From: Pseudidiomarina sediminum DSM 21906
GTDB taxonomy: Bacteria; Pseudomonadota; Gammaproteobacteria; Enterobacterales; Alteromonadaceae
Assembly (NCBI RefSeq): GCF_000423165.1
Contig: NZ_KE383983.1
Span: forward strand, 331,965-395,964
Direction: 5' to 3'
Length of the DNA stretch: 64,000 bases
In this document: positions 8,741-18,849 of the stretch, piece after piece
Position numbering within the stretch: the stretch's first letter is position 1
Layout: every line of letters starts with the position of its first letter
Notes under the pieces: model-generated
The model's input: the letters and a program-made list of their open reading frames with translations, nothing else
Told to the model about the DNA's origin: nothing
Databases searched by the model: none
Program-made: the position numbers and the translations under genes

Positions 8741-10243
8741 ATGACCGACGGACACGACGCGCTCTATTTTGCCAAACAGATTCGCGACAGTGAGTTATTA
8801 GCTGCCGCTGATGTCGGGGTCTCTGCGAGTCAACTGATGCAGCGTGCAGCGCAACACTGTTTAGCTGTGTTGGAGCAGGAGCGTCCCGCACCGCGACGGG
8901 TGATTATCTTGTGTGGCGCTGGGAATAATGGCGGCGATGGCTGGGTGCTGGCGCGTCTGGCACAAAATAAAGGCTATCAGGTTACCGTGTATGCGGTTCC
9001 TGCCAAATCCGAACTCGCCCAACAAGCAGCGCAAGCCTGGCAGCAATTAGGTGGGAAAGTTCTGCCTCTGAGCGCTTTTGACGCGCACCAAATGAACACT
9101 GATGACGTGGTTGTCGATGCGTTGCTAGGAACTGGTGTTCGTGGCACGTTGGAGTCGGCGTTTTGCGCGTGCATTGAACAGTTAAACCAGCAACGCCAGC
9201 AGCGCGAGTTTTGGGTGCTTAGTGTCGATTGTCCTAGTGGCTTAGATAGCGATAGTGGTTGTTGTCTCCCTATTGCCGTACAGGCAGATGTGACGGTGAC
9301 CATGGTGGCGCTTAAAGTGGGTCTGTTGAGTCACCAGGCTTGGGATCACGTCGGTCGCCTTGAGCTTGCTGACTTGGGCATTCAACAGGCGTTTGCGCGT
9401 CATCAAACTCCCATTGCACGCTGTATTCGTCGCGCTGATGTGCAGCAGGCATTACCGCCTCGGGCGCGCGCGAGCCACAAAGGTAGCCACGGACATGTGT
9501 TGCTGCTTGGTGGTGATGTTGGTATGTCGGGGGCCATGGTCCTCGCCGGGCGCGCGGCTTTACGTTGCGGCGCGGGTAAAGTGAGCATTGCCACGCATGC
9601 GGATAACCGCACCCTAATTGCGAGTGCGCAGCCGGAATTTATGGTGCACGGCGTGGCAACTCCTGAGCAACTCAGCGCCTTACTTCATAACGTTGATGTG
9701 GTTGTGGTGGGGCCTGGTTTAGGTCAGTCGGAATGGGCGATCGCATTGTGTGCAACAGTATTTGCGGCGACCGTCCCTTTGCTTGTTGATGCCGATGGAT
9801 TAAATTTGCTCGCGCTGTTCCCTCATTGGGCGCAACGTTCGGCGCCGTTATGGTTAACGCCCCATCCAGGAGAAGCGGGGCGGTTGTTGGCTTTGAGTGC
9901 TAGCGAGGTGAATGCGGATCGGGTTGCGGCCGTACGTGCGTTGGCACAGCGCTATCAGGCCCATACCTTGCTCAAAGGTGCAGGAAGCTTAATTGCTGCA
10001 CCAGCGACTGAGCAACTGCAATTGTGCACACGTGGCACACCAGCGTTAGCTGTTGGCGGTAGCGGTGATGTCCTCAGTGGCGTGGCAGGGAGTTTAATTG
10101 CACAGCAGTTAGCCCATCATGCCGTGCTACCCGTGGCAACTTGGCTGCATGCTGTGGCTGGAGAACAAGCTGCGCAGGATGGCGAACGTGGTACACTACC
10201 TAGTGATTTAATGATGCCGTTACGGAAATTAGTGAACCCATGA
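8741..10243 (+). CDS. nnr: Bifunctional NAD(P)H-hydrate epimerase / ADP-dependent dehydratase
   Basis: A 500-residue repair enzyme that restores damaged, hydrated NAD(P)H. The N-terminal YjeF_N domain epimerises the R form, with [15 protein letters not shown] and [12 protein letters not shown] visible. The C-terminal YjeF_C carbohydrate kinase-like domain dehydrates the S form using ADP, with [23 protein letters not shown] and [14 protein letters not shown] 8741 is preceded by AGGA with 6-base spacing; the in-frame ATG 8735 has none. The stop overlaps tsaE (ATGA). The nnr-tsaE-amiB-mutL order is the standard gammaproteobacterial one. Confidence 0.95.
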   Translation: MTDGHDALYFAKQIRDSELLAAADVGVSASQLMQRAAQHCLAVLEQERPAPRRVIILCGAGNNGGDGWVLARLAQNKGYQVTVYAVPAKSELAQQAAQAWQQLGGKVLPLSAFDAHQMNTDDVVVDALLGTGVRGTLESAFCACIEQLNQQRQQREFWVLSVDCPSGLDSDSGCCLPIAVQADVTVTMVALKVGLLSHQAWDHVGRLELADLGIQQAFARHQTPIARCIRRADVQQALPPRARASHKGSHGHVLLLGGDVGMSGAMVLAGRAALRCGAGKVSIATHADNRTLIASAQPEFMVHGVATPEQLSALLHNVDVVVVGPGLGQSEWAIALCATVFAATVPLLVDADGLNLLALFPHWAQRSAPLWLTPHPGEAGRLLALSASEVNADRVAAVRALAQRYQAHTLLKGAGSLIAAPATEQLQLCTRGTPALAVGGSGDVLSGVAGSLIAQQLAHHAVLPVATWLHAVAGEQAAQDGERGTLPSDLMMPLRKLVNP

Positions 10244-10716
10244 ATGAAAAGCATTTTTTCTTAGCTGACGAAAGCGACATGCTTGCCTTTGCTGAACGTT
10301 TGGCAACTCAGGTGCAAGCGAGCAAAGAGGCAGCGCAGCAGCCATTAACCTGCTATTTATACGGTGAACTGGGAGCGGGTAAAACCACCTTTAGTCGTGG
10401 CTTCATTCGTGCGTTAGGCCATAAAGGGAATGTAAAAAGCCCCACTTACACGCTGGTTGAGAGTTATGATTTAGCTCCGTGGCAAGTGCATCATTTTGAT
10501 TTATATCGCCTTGCTGACCCAGAAGAACTTGAATTTATGGGCATTCGTGATTACCTTGACAGTCATACAATAATCTTGGCGGAGTGGCCCCAGCGCGGCG
10601 CGGGCGTGCTACCAGAGCCAGACATAAAAATGGTTATCGAATACGCTGGAACTGCGCGTGAGGTAACCGTAGGTGCGCTAACAACAAGAGGTCGGGAACT
10701 CCTCGATAAACTCTAA
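10240..10716 (+). CDS. tsaE: tRNA t6A biosynthesis ATPase TsaE
   Basis: A 158-residue P-loop ATPase that works with TsaB, TsaC and TsaD to make N6-threonylcarbamoyl-adenosine at position 37 of ANN-decoding tRNAs. The Walker A motif is GELGAGKTT (residues 42-50). It is followed by [20 protein letters not shown] and ILAEWPQRG, all family hallmarks. It overlaps nnr by 4 bases upstream, and its TAA shares a base with the amiB ATG. Short length and cytosolic character match E. coli YjeE. Confidence 0.95.
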   Translation: MNEKHFFLADESDMLAFAERLATQVQASKEAAQQPLTCYLYGELGAGKTTFSRGFIRALGHKGNVKSPTYTLVESYDLAPWQVHHFDLYRLADPEELEFMGIRDYLDSHTIILAEWPQRGAGVLPEPDIKMVIEYAGTAREVTVGALTTRGRELLDKL

Positions 10717-12029
10717 TGCAACGATTGATCGCTATCGTTATCTCGCTACTTTGGGTGGGCGTTTCGGCGTCTGCGTTGGCGAGTAATTCTATTGAAAATA
10801 TCCGTATGTGGCCTTCGCCTGATAACACTCGAGTGGTGTTTGATATGGGGAAGACGCCAGACTATAGCTATTTCCAGCTTCATCAATCGCACCCTTATCG
10901 CTTAGTCATTGATTTTACCAATACCAAGTTGAACATGGACTTGTCCCGCTTTGAGTCCAATTCATTGTTGGTTACGACGATCCGAACCAGCTCACCAAAG
11001 CAGGCGTCGAGTACGCGAATTGTGTTGGAGCTTGATAAGAAAGTAGACCCGATTATTGAGGTATTGCCGCCGCGCGATATGTATGGCCATCGTTTAGTGA
11101 TCGACTTGCCGGGAACATCCTTGAAGCGTGATAGCGCGGCCTTGAGTGCTGATGAATTGCAAGAGCGCAAAGTGACGGTGGCGATTGACGCAGGGCATGG
11201 TGGCGAAGACCCCGGCTCGATCGGTCCGAAAGGCACCTATGAGAAAGACGTTGTGCTAAAAATAGCGCGCGCACTGGCAAAAATGATCAATGAAGATGAT
11301 GCCATGCAAGCCTATTTGATTCGTTCAGACGACTATTACATCAACCTCAATGAGCGACCACGCAAAGCGGAGCGCGTGCAAGCAGATTTATTCGTCTCGA
11401 TTCATGCCGATGCGTTTGTGACCCCGCAGCCCCGAGGTGCTTCGGTGTGGGTATTATCCAATCGTCGAGCCAGCACGGAAATGGGGCGTTTGTTAGAGAA
11501 CAAAGAGCGTTTGTCCGATGTGTTGGGCGGTGTGCCAGCGGTTGAAATGGAAGATAGCTTCCTCAATGAAACCTTGGTTTCGATGAGTATGGATCATGCC
11601 ATGGCAAGTGGTTATGAAGCGGCAACAGAGGTGATTTCGGAACTCGACCGTATTACCCGTATGCATAAAAGCAAACCACAGCATGCCAGCCTTGCTGTGT
11701 TGACCTCCACGGCAATGCCGTCCATGTTGGTTGAAACCGGCTTTATTTCTAACCCTACCGAAGAGCAACTGTTGCTTAGTAACCAGCATCAGCAGAAGGT
11801 CGCGCGTGCTGTCTATCAAGGGGTGCGAAACTACTTCTTGCGACGTCCGCCCGATGGCACCGTGTTTGCCTCAAACCGTGCTAGCCGCCATGTGGTGCGT
11901 TCCGGTGAGTCGCTTTCGCGCCTTGCGCAGCGTTATAATACGTCGGTTGCCGCAATTAAAGCGCGTAACAACCTGAAAAGCTCAGTGATTCAAGTCGGCC
12001 AAGTGCTCGAAATTCCAACGCCAGAGTAG
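10716..12029 (+). CDS. amiB: N-acetylmuramoyl-L-alanine amidase (AmiB type) with LysM
   Basis: A periplasmic cell-wall amidase, 437 residues, that splits septal peptidoglycan during daughter-cell separation. It has a signal peptide (about 1-22), an AMIN domain (about 25-130), an Amidase_3 zinc domain (about 150-380) with [19 protein letters not shown] and the catalytic-glutamate motif VETGFISNP, and a C-terminal LysM module (about 390-435, [15 protein letters not shown]). E. coli AmiB lacks LysM, but Vibrio and Alteromonas-type proteins carry it. Activation by EnvC/NlpD-type proteins is expected from the family. It starts on the tsaE stop. Confidence 0.94.
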   Translation: MQRLIAIVISLLWVGVSASALASNSIENIRMWPSPDNTRVVFDMGKTPDYSYFQLHQSHPYRLVIDFTNTKLNMDLSRFESNSLLVTTIRTSSPKQASSTRIVLELDKKVDPIIEVLPPRDMYGHRLVIDLPGTSLKRDSAALSADELQERKVTVAIDAGHGGEDPGSIGPKGTYEKDVVLKIARALAKMINEDDAMQAYLIRSDDYYINLNERPRKAERVQADLFVSIHADAFVTPQPRGASVWVLSNRRASTEMGRLLENKERLSDVLGGVPAVEMEDSFLNETLVSMSMDHAMASGYEAATEVISELDRITRMHKSKPQHASLAVLTSTAMPSMLVETGFISNPTEEQLLLSNQHQQKVARAVYQGVRNYFLRRPPDGTVFASNRASRHVVRSGESLSRLAQRYNTSVAAIKARNNLKSSVIQVGQVLEIPTPE

Positions 12030-12036
12030 GCTTATT

Positions 12037-13770
12037 ATGCCCATCCAGTTATTACCCATTAGTTTGGCGAACCAAATTGCCGCCGGCGAGGTTATCGAGC
12101 GCCCGGCGTCGGTGGTGAAAGAGCTCATTGAAAATAGCCTTGATGCCGGTGCTAGCGAGTTGGTGATCGATATTGAAAAGGGCGGGCGGCGGCGCATGCG
12201 CATTCGTGACAACGGCGCTGGCATTGCCAAAGATGAATTGCCTTTAGCACTGGCCCGCCATGCTACCAGTAAAATTACCAGTTTGGCTGATCTTGAAGCC
12301 ATTCAAAGCTTGGGTTTTCGGGGCGAAGCGCTGGCGAGTATTAGTTCTGTGGCACGCCTTACGTTAACGTCCAAGCCTGAGCAGCAAAACCAAGCGTGGC
12401 GTGCGTGGGTGGAAGGCCGTGATATGACCGCGGAGTTGGCGCCTGCCAGTCATCCGACGGGCACCACCATTGACGTGGAAGATCTGTTTTTCAATACACC
12501 GGCACGGCGCAAGTTTTTGCGTACCGATAAAACTGAGTTTGCTCATATTGATGAACTGATCAAACGTATCGCTCTGAGCCGCTACGATGTTCGCATTACC
12601 CTGAATCACAATCAAAAGGTGATTCGTCAGTTTCCAGCAGTAACGCAAGCACAGGCACTAACTCGCATCACCAAAGTGATTGGTCGGAGCTTTTCTGACG
12701 CTGCGATGGCCATTGACTGTGCGCATCACGATGTGCGTTTATGGGGCTGGGTCGTCCCGCCTGAAGCCTGCCGTCATCAAGCTGATGCGCAGTACTTTTA
12801 TGTGAATGGACGGATGATGCGTGACCGCATGTTGAATCATGCCATTCGGCAAGCCTATGGCGACACCTTGACCGACGAGCGTTCACCAACTTATGTGTTG
12901 TACTTGGAACTGCCGGCAACAGACGTTGACGTGAATGTACATCCGGCCAAGCACGAAGTACGTTTTCATCAAGCGCGGCAGATGCATGATTTTGTGCTGC
13001 AAAGCGTGCGGCGCTGTTTAAGTGATCGTGTTCACCCTGAAGCATCGCATAGCTATCAAGCAAGTTCTGAAACCTTGCGTCAGCAAGTGGCAGAACTACA
13101 ACCACGGATGGCGATGCCATTGCCTGGAGTGATGGGGAAGGGCGGAGCTGCCGCAGCACCTGCGCCAATGTTTCCTGGCACAGCACCGCAGCTACCGCAA
13201 AAGGATGCGGCAGAGACATCGACAGCGGCGCTTCCAGCGCATGACGGTGAGGTGTTGACCGTGGTGGCCCAGCGCTTTGCTCTGATTGCCCATAACGAGC
13301 CCACGACGGAACTGCAATTACTTGACTTACAGCGCTTGGAACATGCCTATTTACAACAGCAGCTCATCCGCCAATATGCCACTGGTCTTGCGGGCCAGCC
13401 CTTATTGATACCGGTGAAAATTGCCGACAAAGCACTGAGCCAACAACTGCTTGCCTTGGCCCACGAACAACTGGGCAAGTTAGGCGTTTTGGTGCAACAA
13501 GACGGCCAGGCGTGTGTGGTGAAGCAGGTTCCGAGTGCCTTGCGCCATACGGATATTCAGCAAAGCATGCAACAATTAGTCGACTCCTTAGGGGCCGATA
13601 AGCAACCTGATTCTGCTTTTTGGGCATGGCTTGCGCGCCATAGTGTGAGTACGAGCTATCGCCGGGTGCAGGCGGAACATTGGTGGCGCGTTTGGCAAGA
13701 ACACTTTGCCAGTGCAGCGGAATTTAGTTGTCCGATGCCTTTACCACATTTACCGGAGCCCTTGAAATGA
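12037..13770 (+). CDS. mutL: DNA mismatch repair protein MutL
   Basis: A 577-residue GHKL ATPase that links MutS mismatch recognition to strand incision. The N-terminal ATPase shows ENSLDAGA (32-39), RDNGAGI (57-63) and GFRGEALA (93-100). A proline/alanine-rich linker (about 345-400) leads to a dimerisation domain. The endonuclease motif DQHA-x2-E-x4-E of MutL in most bacteria is not visible, consistent with a MutH/Dam-guided system as in E. coli; MutH is not in the window. It overlaps miaA by 4 bases (ATGA). Confidence 0.96.
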   Translation: MPIQLLPISLANQIAAGEVIERPASVVKELIENSLDAGASELVIDIEKGGRRRMRIRDNGAGIAKDELPLALARHATSKITSLADLEAIQSLGFRGEALASISSVARLTLTSKPEQQNQAWRAWVEGRDMTAELAPASHPTGTTIDVEDLFFNTPARRKFLRTDKTEFAHIDELIKRIALSRYDVRITLNHNQKVIRQFPAVTQAQALTRITKVIGRSFSDAAMAIDCAHHDVRLWGWVVPPEACRHQADAQYFYVNGRMMRDRMLNHAIRQAYGDTLTDERSPTYVLYLELPATDVDVNVHPAKHEVRFHQARQMHDFVLQSVRRCLSDRVHPEASHSYQASSETLRQQVAELQPRMAMPLPGVMGKGGAAAAPAPMFPGTAPQLPQKDAAETSTAALPAHDGEVLTVVAQRFALIAHNEPTTELQLLDLQRLEHAYLQQQLIRQYATGLAGQPLLIPVKIADKALSQQLLALAHEQLGKLGVLVQQDGQACVVKQVPSALRHTDIQQSMQQLVDSLGADKQPDSAFWAWLARHSVSTSYRRVQAEHWWRVWQEHFASAAEFSCPMPLPHLPEPLK

Positions 13771-14717
13771 CCGAACCTTATGTGATCTGTCTATACGGAC
13801 CTACGGCCGCGGGGAAAACTGGGCTAGCAATCGAGCTGAGTCAAAAGCTCAATGCTGAGATTATTTCGGTTGATTCCGCCTTAATTTATCGCGGCATGGA
13901 TATAGGTACGGCCAAACCGACTGCGGAAGAGTTGGCGCAGGCGCCCCATCGGCTGATCGACATTTGTGATCCCAGTGAACGCTACTCTGCGGCGCAATTT
14001 GCCCAAGATGCGCGACGCGAGATTGACGCTATTCTGGCAGCAGGACGGATTCCGCTGTTGGTTGGTGGCACCATGATGTATTTCAAAGTGTTGTTGGAAG
14101 GAATGTCGGAATTACCAGAAGCGGACGCGCAGGTACGTGCGGAACTCACCGCTGAGTTGGAACGGGATGGGAATACCGCGTTACATCAACAACTGGCAAG
14201 TATCGACCCTGAAAGCGCAGCGCGAATTCACCCCAACGACCCGCAGCGGTTAATTCGAGCGCTTGAAGTCTACCGCTTAAGCGGACAAAGCTTGACGGCA
14301 TTAACAGCACGCCGCGCGGGTGCGCTTCCCTATCCAGTTCTGCAATTGGCGGTCGCTCCTCAAGAGCGCGCAGTGCTGCACGAACGAATTGCGCTGCGGT
14401 TCCGACAGATGCTTGAGCATGGCTTCATTGAGGAAGTCGAAGCGTTGCGCGCTCGGGGAGATTTACATCTGGATTTACCGGCACTGCGCTGTGTTGGGTA
14501 TCGCCAGGTCTGGCAGTACTTAGCAGGTCAAGATGACTATCCAACCATGGTGGATAAAGGTATTTTTGCGACGCGCCAACTAGCCAAACGTCAGTTAACC
14601 TGGTTGCGGAAATGGCCGGGGGTGAAGTGGTTCGACAGCTTAGCGCCAGATTTGCATCAACAAGTGTTGGCTTACTGCCAGCAACCTGCTGAAAACTTTA
14701 CACGATTCAAACCTTGA
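13767..14717 (+). CDS. miaA: tRNA dimethylallyltransferase MiaA
   Basis: A 316-residue enzyme that adds a dimethylallyl group to A37 of tRNAs reading UNN codons. The P-loop is GPTAAGKT (9-16), followed by [18 protein letters not shown], the substrate-binding DSxQVY-like region, and [10 protein letters not shown]. The C-terminal part holds [11 protein letters not shown] and [14 protein letters not shown] place the start at ATG 13767, which overlaps the mutL stop and follows GGAG by 9 bases. The frame opens upstream to 13728 within mutL, but that extension is not expected. It precedes hfq, as in E. coli. Confidence 0.95.
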   Translation: MTEPYVICLYGPTAAGKTGLAIELSQKLNAEIISVDSALIYRGMDIGTAKPTAEELAQAPHRLIDICDPSERYSAAQFAQDARREIDAILAAGRIPLLVGGTMMYFKVLLEGMSELPEADAQVRAELTAELERDGNTALHQQLASIDPESAARIHPNDPQRLIRALEVYRLSGQSLTALTARRAGALPYPVLQLAVAPQERAVLHERIALRFRQMLEHGFIEEVEALRARGDLHLDLPALRCVGYRQVWQYLAGQDDYPTMVDKGIFATRQLAKRQLTWLRKWPGVKWFDSLAPDLHQQVLAYCQQPAENFTRFKP

Positions 14718-14801
14718 AAGCGGCGTTTTTGCCCTTATAGTTAAGAAAGATGTGAACATTGAATCTGGCACTACTGACCTATGCTGAAAGTTAGACTATA
14801 G

Positions 14802-15128
<327 letters not shown>

Positions 15129-15163
15129 TTCCGATAACCAGTTTTTGAAGGAGCAGTGATAGC

Positions 15164-16459
15164 TTGTTTGATAGGTTTGAAAGTGGTGAACAGGCTATCC
15201 TGGTGCACGTTGATTTCCCTGCAGAAACAGATAGGGAAGACCTCTCCGAATTGAAATTGTTAGTCTCTTCCGCCGGTGTTGAAACACTGGCGGTCGTGAC
15301 TGCGTCTCGCTCTACCCCAAGCTCACGTTATTTTGTCGGTGTCGGTAAGGCCGAAGAAATTGCTGACGCAGTGCGTATTCATGACGCAAACATTGTTATT
15401 TTTAATCATGCCTTGTCGCCAACGCAAGAACGTAATTTAGAAAAACTCTGCCAATGTCGGGTGCTTGACCGGACGGGGCTTATTTTGGATATTTTTGCGC
15501 AGCGTGCGCGTACCCATGAAGGTAAGTTACAGGTCGAGTTGGCCCAACTGCGGCACATTTCAACGCGTTTGGTGCGTGGATGGACGCACTTGGAACGCCA
15601 AAAAGGCGGTATCGGTTTACGCGGTCCAGGTGAAACCCAGCTTGAGACAGACCGTCGTTTGATTCGCGGTCGAATTAAGTCTATTTTGGGGCGTTTGGAG
15701 AAAGTTCAGAAGCAACGTGAACAGGGGCGTCGTGCTCGGATGCGGGCAGAAATCCCAACCGTGTCGTTGGTGGGGTACACCAACGCAGGCAAATCGACCT
15801 TATTTAATCGACTGACTGAGTCAGAGGTGTATGCAGCAGACCAATTGTTTGCCACACTTGATCCAACCTTACGTAAACTGGATATTCCTGATGTCGGTCC
15901 GGTGATTTTGGCTGATACAGTTGGATTTATTCGCCATCTCCCTCATGAGTTGGTGGCGGCGTTTAAGGCGACGTTGCAAGAAACGCAAGACGCCGATTTG
16001 CTGTTGCACGTGATGGACATTAGTGACGATCGGCAGCAAGAAAACAGCGAGCAAGTGCTCGAAGTGCTCGAAGAAATTGGCGCAGACGACGTTCCGCAAT
16101 TATTGATTTGTAACAAAATCGATCAGCTGGATGATGGTCAGGCGCGGATTGATTACGATGACCAACAACGGCCTATTCGGGTTTGGTTGTCTGCGCAAAC
16201 TGGCGAAGGTGTTGCACTATTACGTGAAGCCTTGGAGCAGCGGTTGCGGCCAGAGATGGTGGTGGTGGCGCTACGCATTCCGCCATCTATGGGTAAACTC
16301 CGAGGGCGCTTGTATAGTTTGAATAGTGTGACCAGCGAGCAACCTTGTGAGAATGGAGATTTAACGCTGAACGTACGCATGTCTGCGGTCGATTGGCAGC
16401 GATTATGTAAACAAGTGGCCGAAGAGTATGGCGATAGTTTACAAGGCTTTGTAGAATAG
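15164..16459 (+). CDS. hflX: Ribosome-associated GTPase HflX
   Basis: A 431-residue GTPase that splits stalled or heat-damaged ribosomes. The N-terminal HflX domain contains GLRGPGETQLETDRR, followed by a helical coiled linker (about 165-195). The G domain shows GYTNAGKSTLFNRL, a switch region FATLDPT, DTVGFI and NKID. The start codon is TTG 15164 (MFDRFESGEQA, matching the E. coli N terminus) with AAGGAG (15148-15153) 10 bases upstream. No better ATG exists near the family N terminus. Confidence 0.95.
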   Translation: MFDRFESGEQAILVHVDFPAETDREDLSELKLLVSSAGVETLAVVTASRSTPSSRYFVGVGKAEEIADAVRIHDANIVIFNHALSPTQERNLEKLCQCRVLDRTGLILDIFAQRARTHEGKLQVELAQLRHISTRLVRGWTHLERQKGGIGLRGPGETQLETDRRLIRGRIKSILGRLEKVQKQREQGRRARMRAEIPTVSLVGYTNAGKSTLFNRLTESEVYAADQLFATLDPTLRKLDIPDVGPVILADTVGFIRHLPHELVAAFKATLQETQDADLLLHVMDISDDRQQENSEQVLEVLEEIGADDVPQLLICNKIDQLDDGQARIDYDDQQRPIRVWLSAQTGEGVALLREALEQRLRPEMVVVALRIPPSMGKLRGRLYSLNSVTSEQPCENGDLTLNVRMSAVDWQRLCKQVAEEYGDSLQGFVE

Positions 16460-16514
16460 TCCGCAGAAACGACTAAACTACCTCATCGAATTCGAACGAT
16501 AATTGGAGTAATCA

Positions 16515-17702
16515 ATGGCCTGGAATCAACCGGGAAACGGTAATAATAATGACCGTGATCCATGGAAAAACCAAGGTGGCCGCGATCAAGGACCTCCAAA
16601 CCTTGACGACGCGGTACGCAACTTATTAAGCAAGCTTGGGCTTGGCGGCTCAGGCAACCAAGGGCAACGCTCTTCTAACAGTGGTGGTGGCTTCCCATCG
16701 AAAGGGTTAGGCATCGTTGCTATCCTGCTCGTTGTGGTGTGGTTTATTGCCGGCTTCTATACTGTTAAAGAAGCAGAGCGCGGCGTCGTGTTACGTTTTG
16801 GCAGCTTCCACAATTTGGTTGAGTCAGGCTTACATTGGCGTCCTGTGTTTGTCGACAGTGTTGAAACTGTTGACGTAAGCAATGTGCGCCAGTTCCAGTC
16901 GGAAGGCTTTATGCTGACCCAAGACGAGAACGTGGTGCATGTTGAGCTTGACGTGCAATACCGTGTCATCAACCCGCGTGATTATTTATATGCGGTTGAG
17001 AATGCCGATAATAGTTTGGCACAAGCAACCGACAGTGCTTTGCGTTATGTGGTCGGTCATACCACCATGGATGAAGTGCTGACCGTAGGACGGGAAAACG
17101 TTCGTGCGGACACCTTGGAAATGCTCGAGAACATGATTGTTCCGTATCAGCTAGGTATTCAAATTGTCGATATCAACTTGTTGCCAGCGCGTCCACCTGA
17201 AGCAGTGAAGGATGCGTTCGATGACGCTATCTCGGCACAGGAAGATGAACAACGCTTTATTCGCGAAGCTGAAGCCTATGCGCGTGAAGTGGAACCTCTA
17301 GCGCGTGGTAAAGTGCGCCGTATCATTCAAGAAGCGCAAGCCTATCGTGAGCAGCAAGTATTGAAAGCTCAGGGTGAGGTAGCACGTTTCAACGAATTGC
17401 TGCCACAGTACAAAGCTGCGCCAAAAGTGACACGTGATCGTCTGTATCTGGAAACACTTGAGAAAATTTACGCGAACACTGCCAAAGTGATGGTTGATGT
17501 TGAAGGTGGCAATAACATGATGTACTTGCCGCTGGATAAAATTCTCGAGCAGCAGCGTCGTAGCGATACCCAAATGAACTCGTCGTCAAATGAGAGCATG
17601 AACTCGAACACGTCGTCGACGCAACGTAATCAGCCGACCCGTCAAACAACGACCACGACAAGTGGCCGTACGAGTGACCGTTTTAATGGAGGCCGAGACT
17701 AA
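16515..17702 (+). CDS. hflK: FtsH protease modulator HflK
   Basis: A 395-residue SPFH-family membrane protein, the larger subunit of the HflKC cage that surrounds FtsH in the inner membrane. A Gly/Asn-rich cytoplasmic leader (1-58) precedes one membrane helix (about 60-78, GIVAILLVVVWFIAGFY). The band-7 domain and a long charged helix follow, then a Ser/Asn/Thr-rich tail. ATG 16515 follows TTGGAG. It is 3 bases from hflC and 55 bases from hflX, consistent with one hflX-K-C transcript. Confidence 0.95.
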   Translation: MAWNQPGNGNNNDRDPWKNQGGRDQGPPNLDDAVRNLLSKLGLGGSGNQGQRSSNSGGGFPSKGLGIVAILLVVVWFIAGFYTVKEAERGVVLRFGSFHNLVESGLHWRPVFVDSVETVDVSNVRQFQSEGFMLTQDENVVHVELDVQYRVINPRDYLYAVENADNSLAQATDSALRYVVGHTTMDEVLTVGRENVRADTLEMLENMIVPYQLGIQIVDINLLPARPPEAVKDAFDDAISAQEDEQRFIREAEAYAREVEPLARGKVRRIIQEAQAYREQQVLKAQGEVARFNELLPQYKAAPKVTRDRLYLETLEKIYANTAKVMVDVEGGNNMMYLPLDKILEQQRRSDTQMNSSSNESMNSNTSSTQRNQPTRQTTTTTSGRTSDRFNGGRD

Positions 17703-17705
17703 GCC

Positions 17706-18590
17706 ATGAAAAATTTAATTGCTATTTTAGTGATCGTCGCGGCGTTGCTCGGTTTCTCATCACTGTTTGTAGTGAAAGAGGGCCAACGTGCCATTGTGAT
17801 CCAGTTCGGTAAGGTACAGCGTGACGCTGATACCGGTATGCCGACCGTGTATGACCCGGGTCTGCACTTTAAATTGCCATTTATTGAGCAAGTTAAGCGT
17901 CTGGACGCACGTTTTAAAACCTTAGATGGCGACCCTGATCGTTTTGTTACCAGCGAAAAGAAAGACCTTATCGTTGATACTTACGTGAAGTGGCGCATCT
18001 CTGATTTCGCGACCTATTACTTATCCACCAACGGTGGTAATCAAGCCCAAGCCGAAGCGCTTCTGACCCGTCGTGTGAATAGTGGTTTACGTGCTGAGTT
18101 TGGTAGCCGTACCATCAAAGAAATCGTTTCAGGCGAGCGTGATAACTTGATGCGTGAAGCGCTGATTCGTGGCGCAGACAGCGCCCAAGAGTTGGGTATC
18201 GAAGTGATTGACGTGCGCGTGATGCAAATCAACTTGCCGACCGAAGTCAGCCAGTCGATTTACCAGCGGATGCGTGCAGAGCGTGAAGCAGTGGCCCGTG
18301 AGCACCGTTCGGAAGGTCGTGAGCAGGCCGAGTTTATTCGTGCTGACGTGGATGCGCGGGTGACGGTTATGCTGGCTGATGCTGAACGTGAATCACGTGA
18401 TATTCGTGGTCAAGGTGATGCTGAAGCAGCAGGTATCTACGCTGAAGTGTATCAACAGGATGCAGAGTTCTATGCGTTCTTGCGTAGTTTGCAAGCCTAC
18501 GAAAAGAGTTTCGAGCGCGGCAACGATGTGCTGGTGCTTGAGCCAGACAGCGACTTCTTCAAATACTTGAAGCGCGTTTCAGGGAAATAA
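17706..18590 (+). CDS. hflC: FtsH protease modulator HflC
   Basis: A 294-residue SPFH protein, partner of HflK in the complex that limits FtsH proteolysis. The N-terminal membrane helix (about 3-22) is followed by the band-7 domain beginning VVKEGQRAIVIQFGKV. A long helix rich in Arg/Glu (MRAEREAVAREHRSEG, then ADVDARV) leads to YAFLRSLQAYEKSF near the C terminus. It ends just before a strong hairpin terminator, marking the end of the nnr-to-hflC gene run. Confidence 0.95.
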   Translation: MKNLIAILVIVAALLGFSSLFVVKEGQRAIVIQFGKVQRDADTGMPTVYDPGLHFKLPFIEQVKRLDARFKTLDGDPDRFVTSEKKDLIVDTYVKWRISDFATYYLSTNGGNQAQAEALLTRRVNSGLRAEFGSRTIKEIVSGERDNLMREALIRGADSAQELGIEVIDVRVMQINLPTEVSQSIYQRMRAEREAVAREHRSEGREQAEFIRADVDARVTVMLADAERESRDIRGQGDAEAAGIYAEVYQQDAEFYAFLRSLQAYEKSFERGNDVLVLEPDSDFFKYLKRVSGK

Positions 18591-18619
18591 AAAAGAGCCG
18601 GCCTAGCGCCGGCTTTTTT
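18591..18619 (+). terminator. Rho-independent terminator after hflC
   Basis: The stem AGCCGGC (18596-18602) pairs with GCCGGCT (18608-18614) around a 5-base loop, followed by a run of six T. An A-run before the stem can extend the pairing. It starts directly after the hflC stop codon. Confidence 0.92.
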
Positions 18620-18622
18620 GTA

Positions 18623-18668
18623 CTTCATTCGAATGCTTCGCTCTTCTTCATTCGAACGCTGCGCTCTT
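18623..18668 (+). repeat. Two tandem 23-bp direct repeats
   Basis: Two adjacent 23-bp copies (18623-18645 and 18646-18668) begin CTTCATTCGAA and differ at only two positions (18634/18657 T/C, 18638/18661 T/G). They lie just beyond the hflC terminator and abut the inverted part of the heptamer element. No coding or known regulatory function is visible. Confidence 0.85.
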
Positions 18669-18833
18669 CGTTAATCGTTATTCGTTATTCGAAAAAACCA
18701 AAAAAAGACAAAATAAAATATGTTCTTTACTTGTATTCGTTGTTGATGCGGTAATGCTGTCTTAACGAATAACGAATAACGAATAACGAATAACGAATAA
18801 CGAATAACGAATAACGAATAACGAATAACGAAT
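18669..18833. repeat. Heptamer repeat element: inverted copies plus 10 x AACGAAT
   Basis: Bases 18764-18833 are ten perfect head-to-tail copies of AACGAAT. About 70 bases upstream, 18675-18691 carries the reverse complement (GTTATTC units), so a long stem can form with the array around an A-rich spacer. The array ends only a few bases before the ribosome binding site CCAGG (18836-18840) of the following gene, placing it in that gene's probable leader. Perfect identity of copies suggests recent slippage or turnover. It has no spacers, so it is not CRISPR. Confidence 0.9.
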
Positions 18834-18849
18834 AACCAGGTCATTTTCT

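Noticed and set aside
12037..13770. MutL checked for an endonuclease active site
   Set aside because: No DQHA-x2-E-x4-E motif is visible in the C-terminal domain, so it is the MutH-dependent type.
18764..18833. Ten regular repeats considered as a CRISPR array
   Set aside because: Units are 7 bases, contiguous and without spacers, and no cas gene is present.
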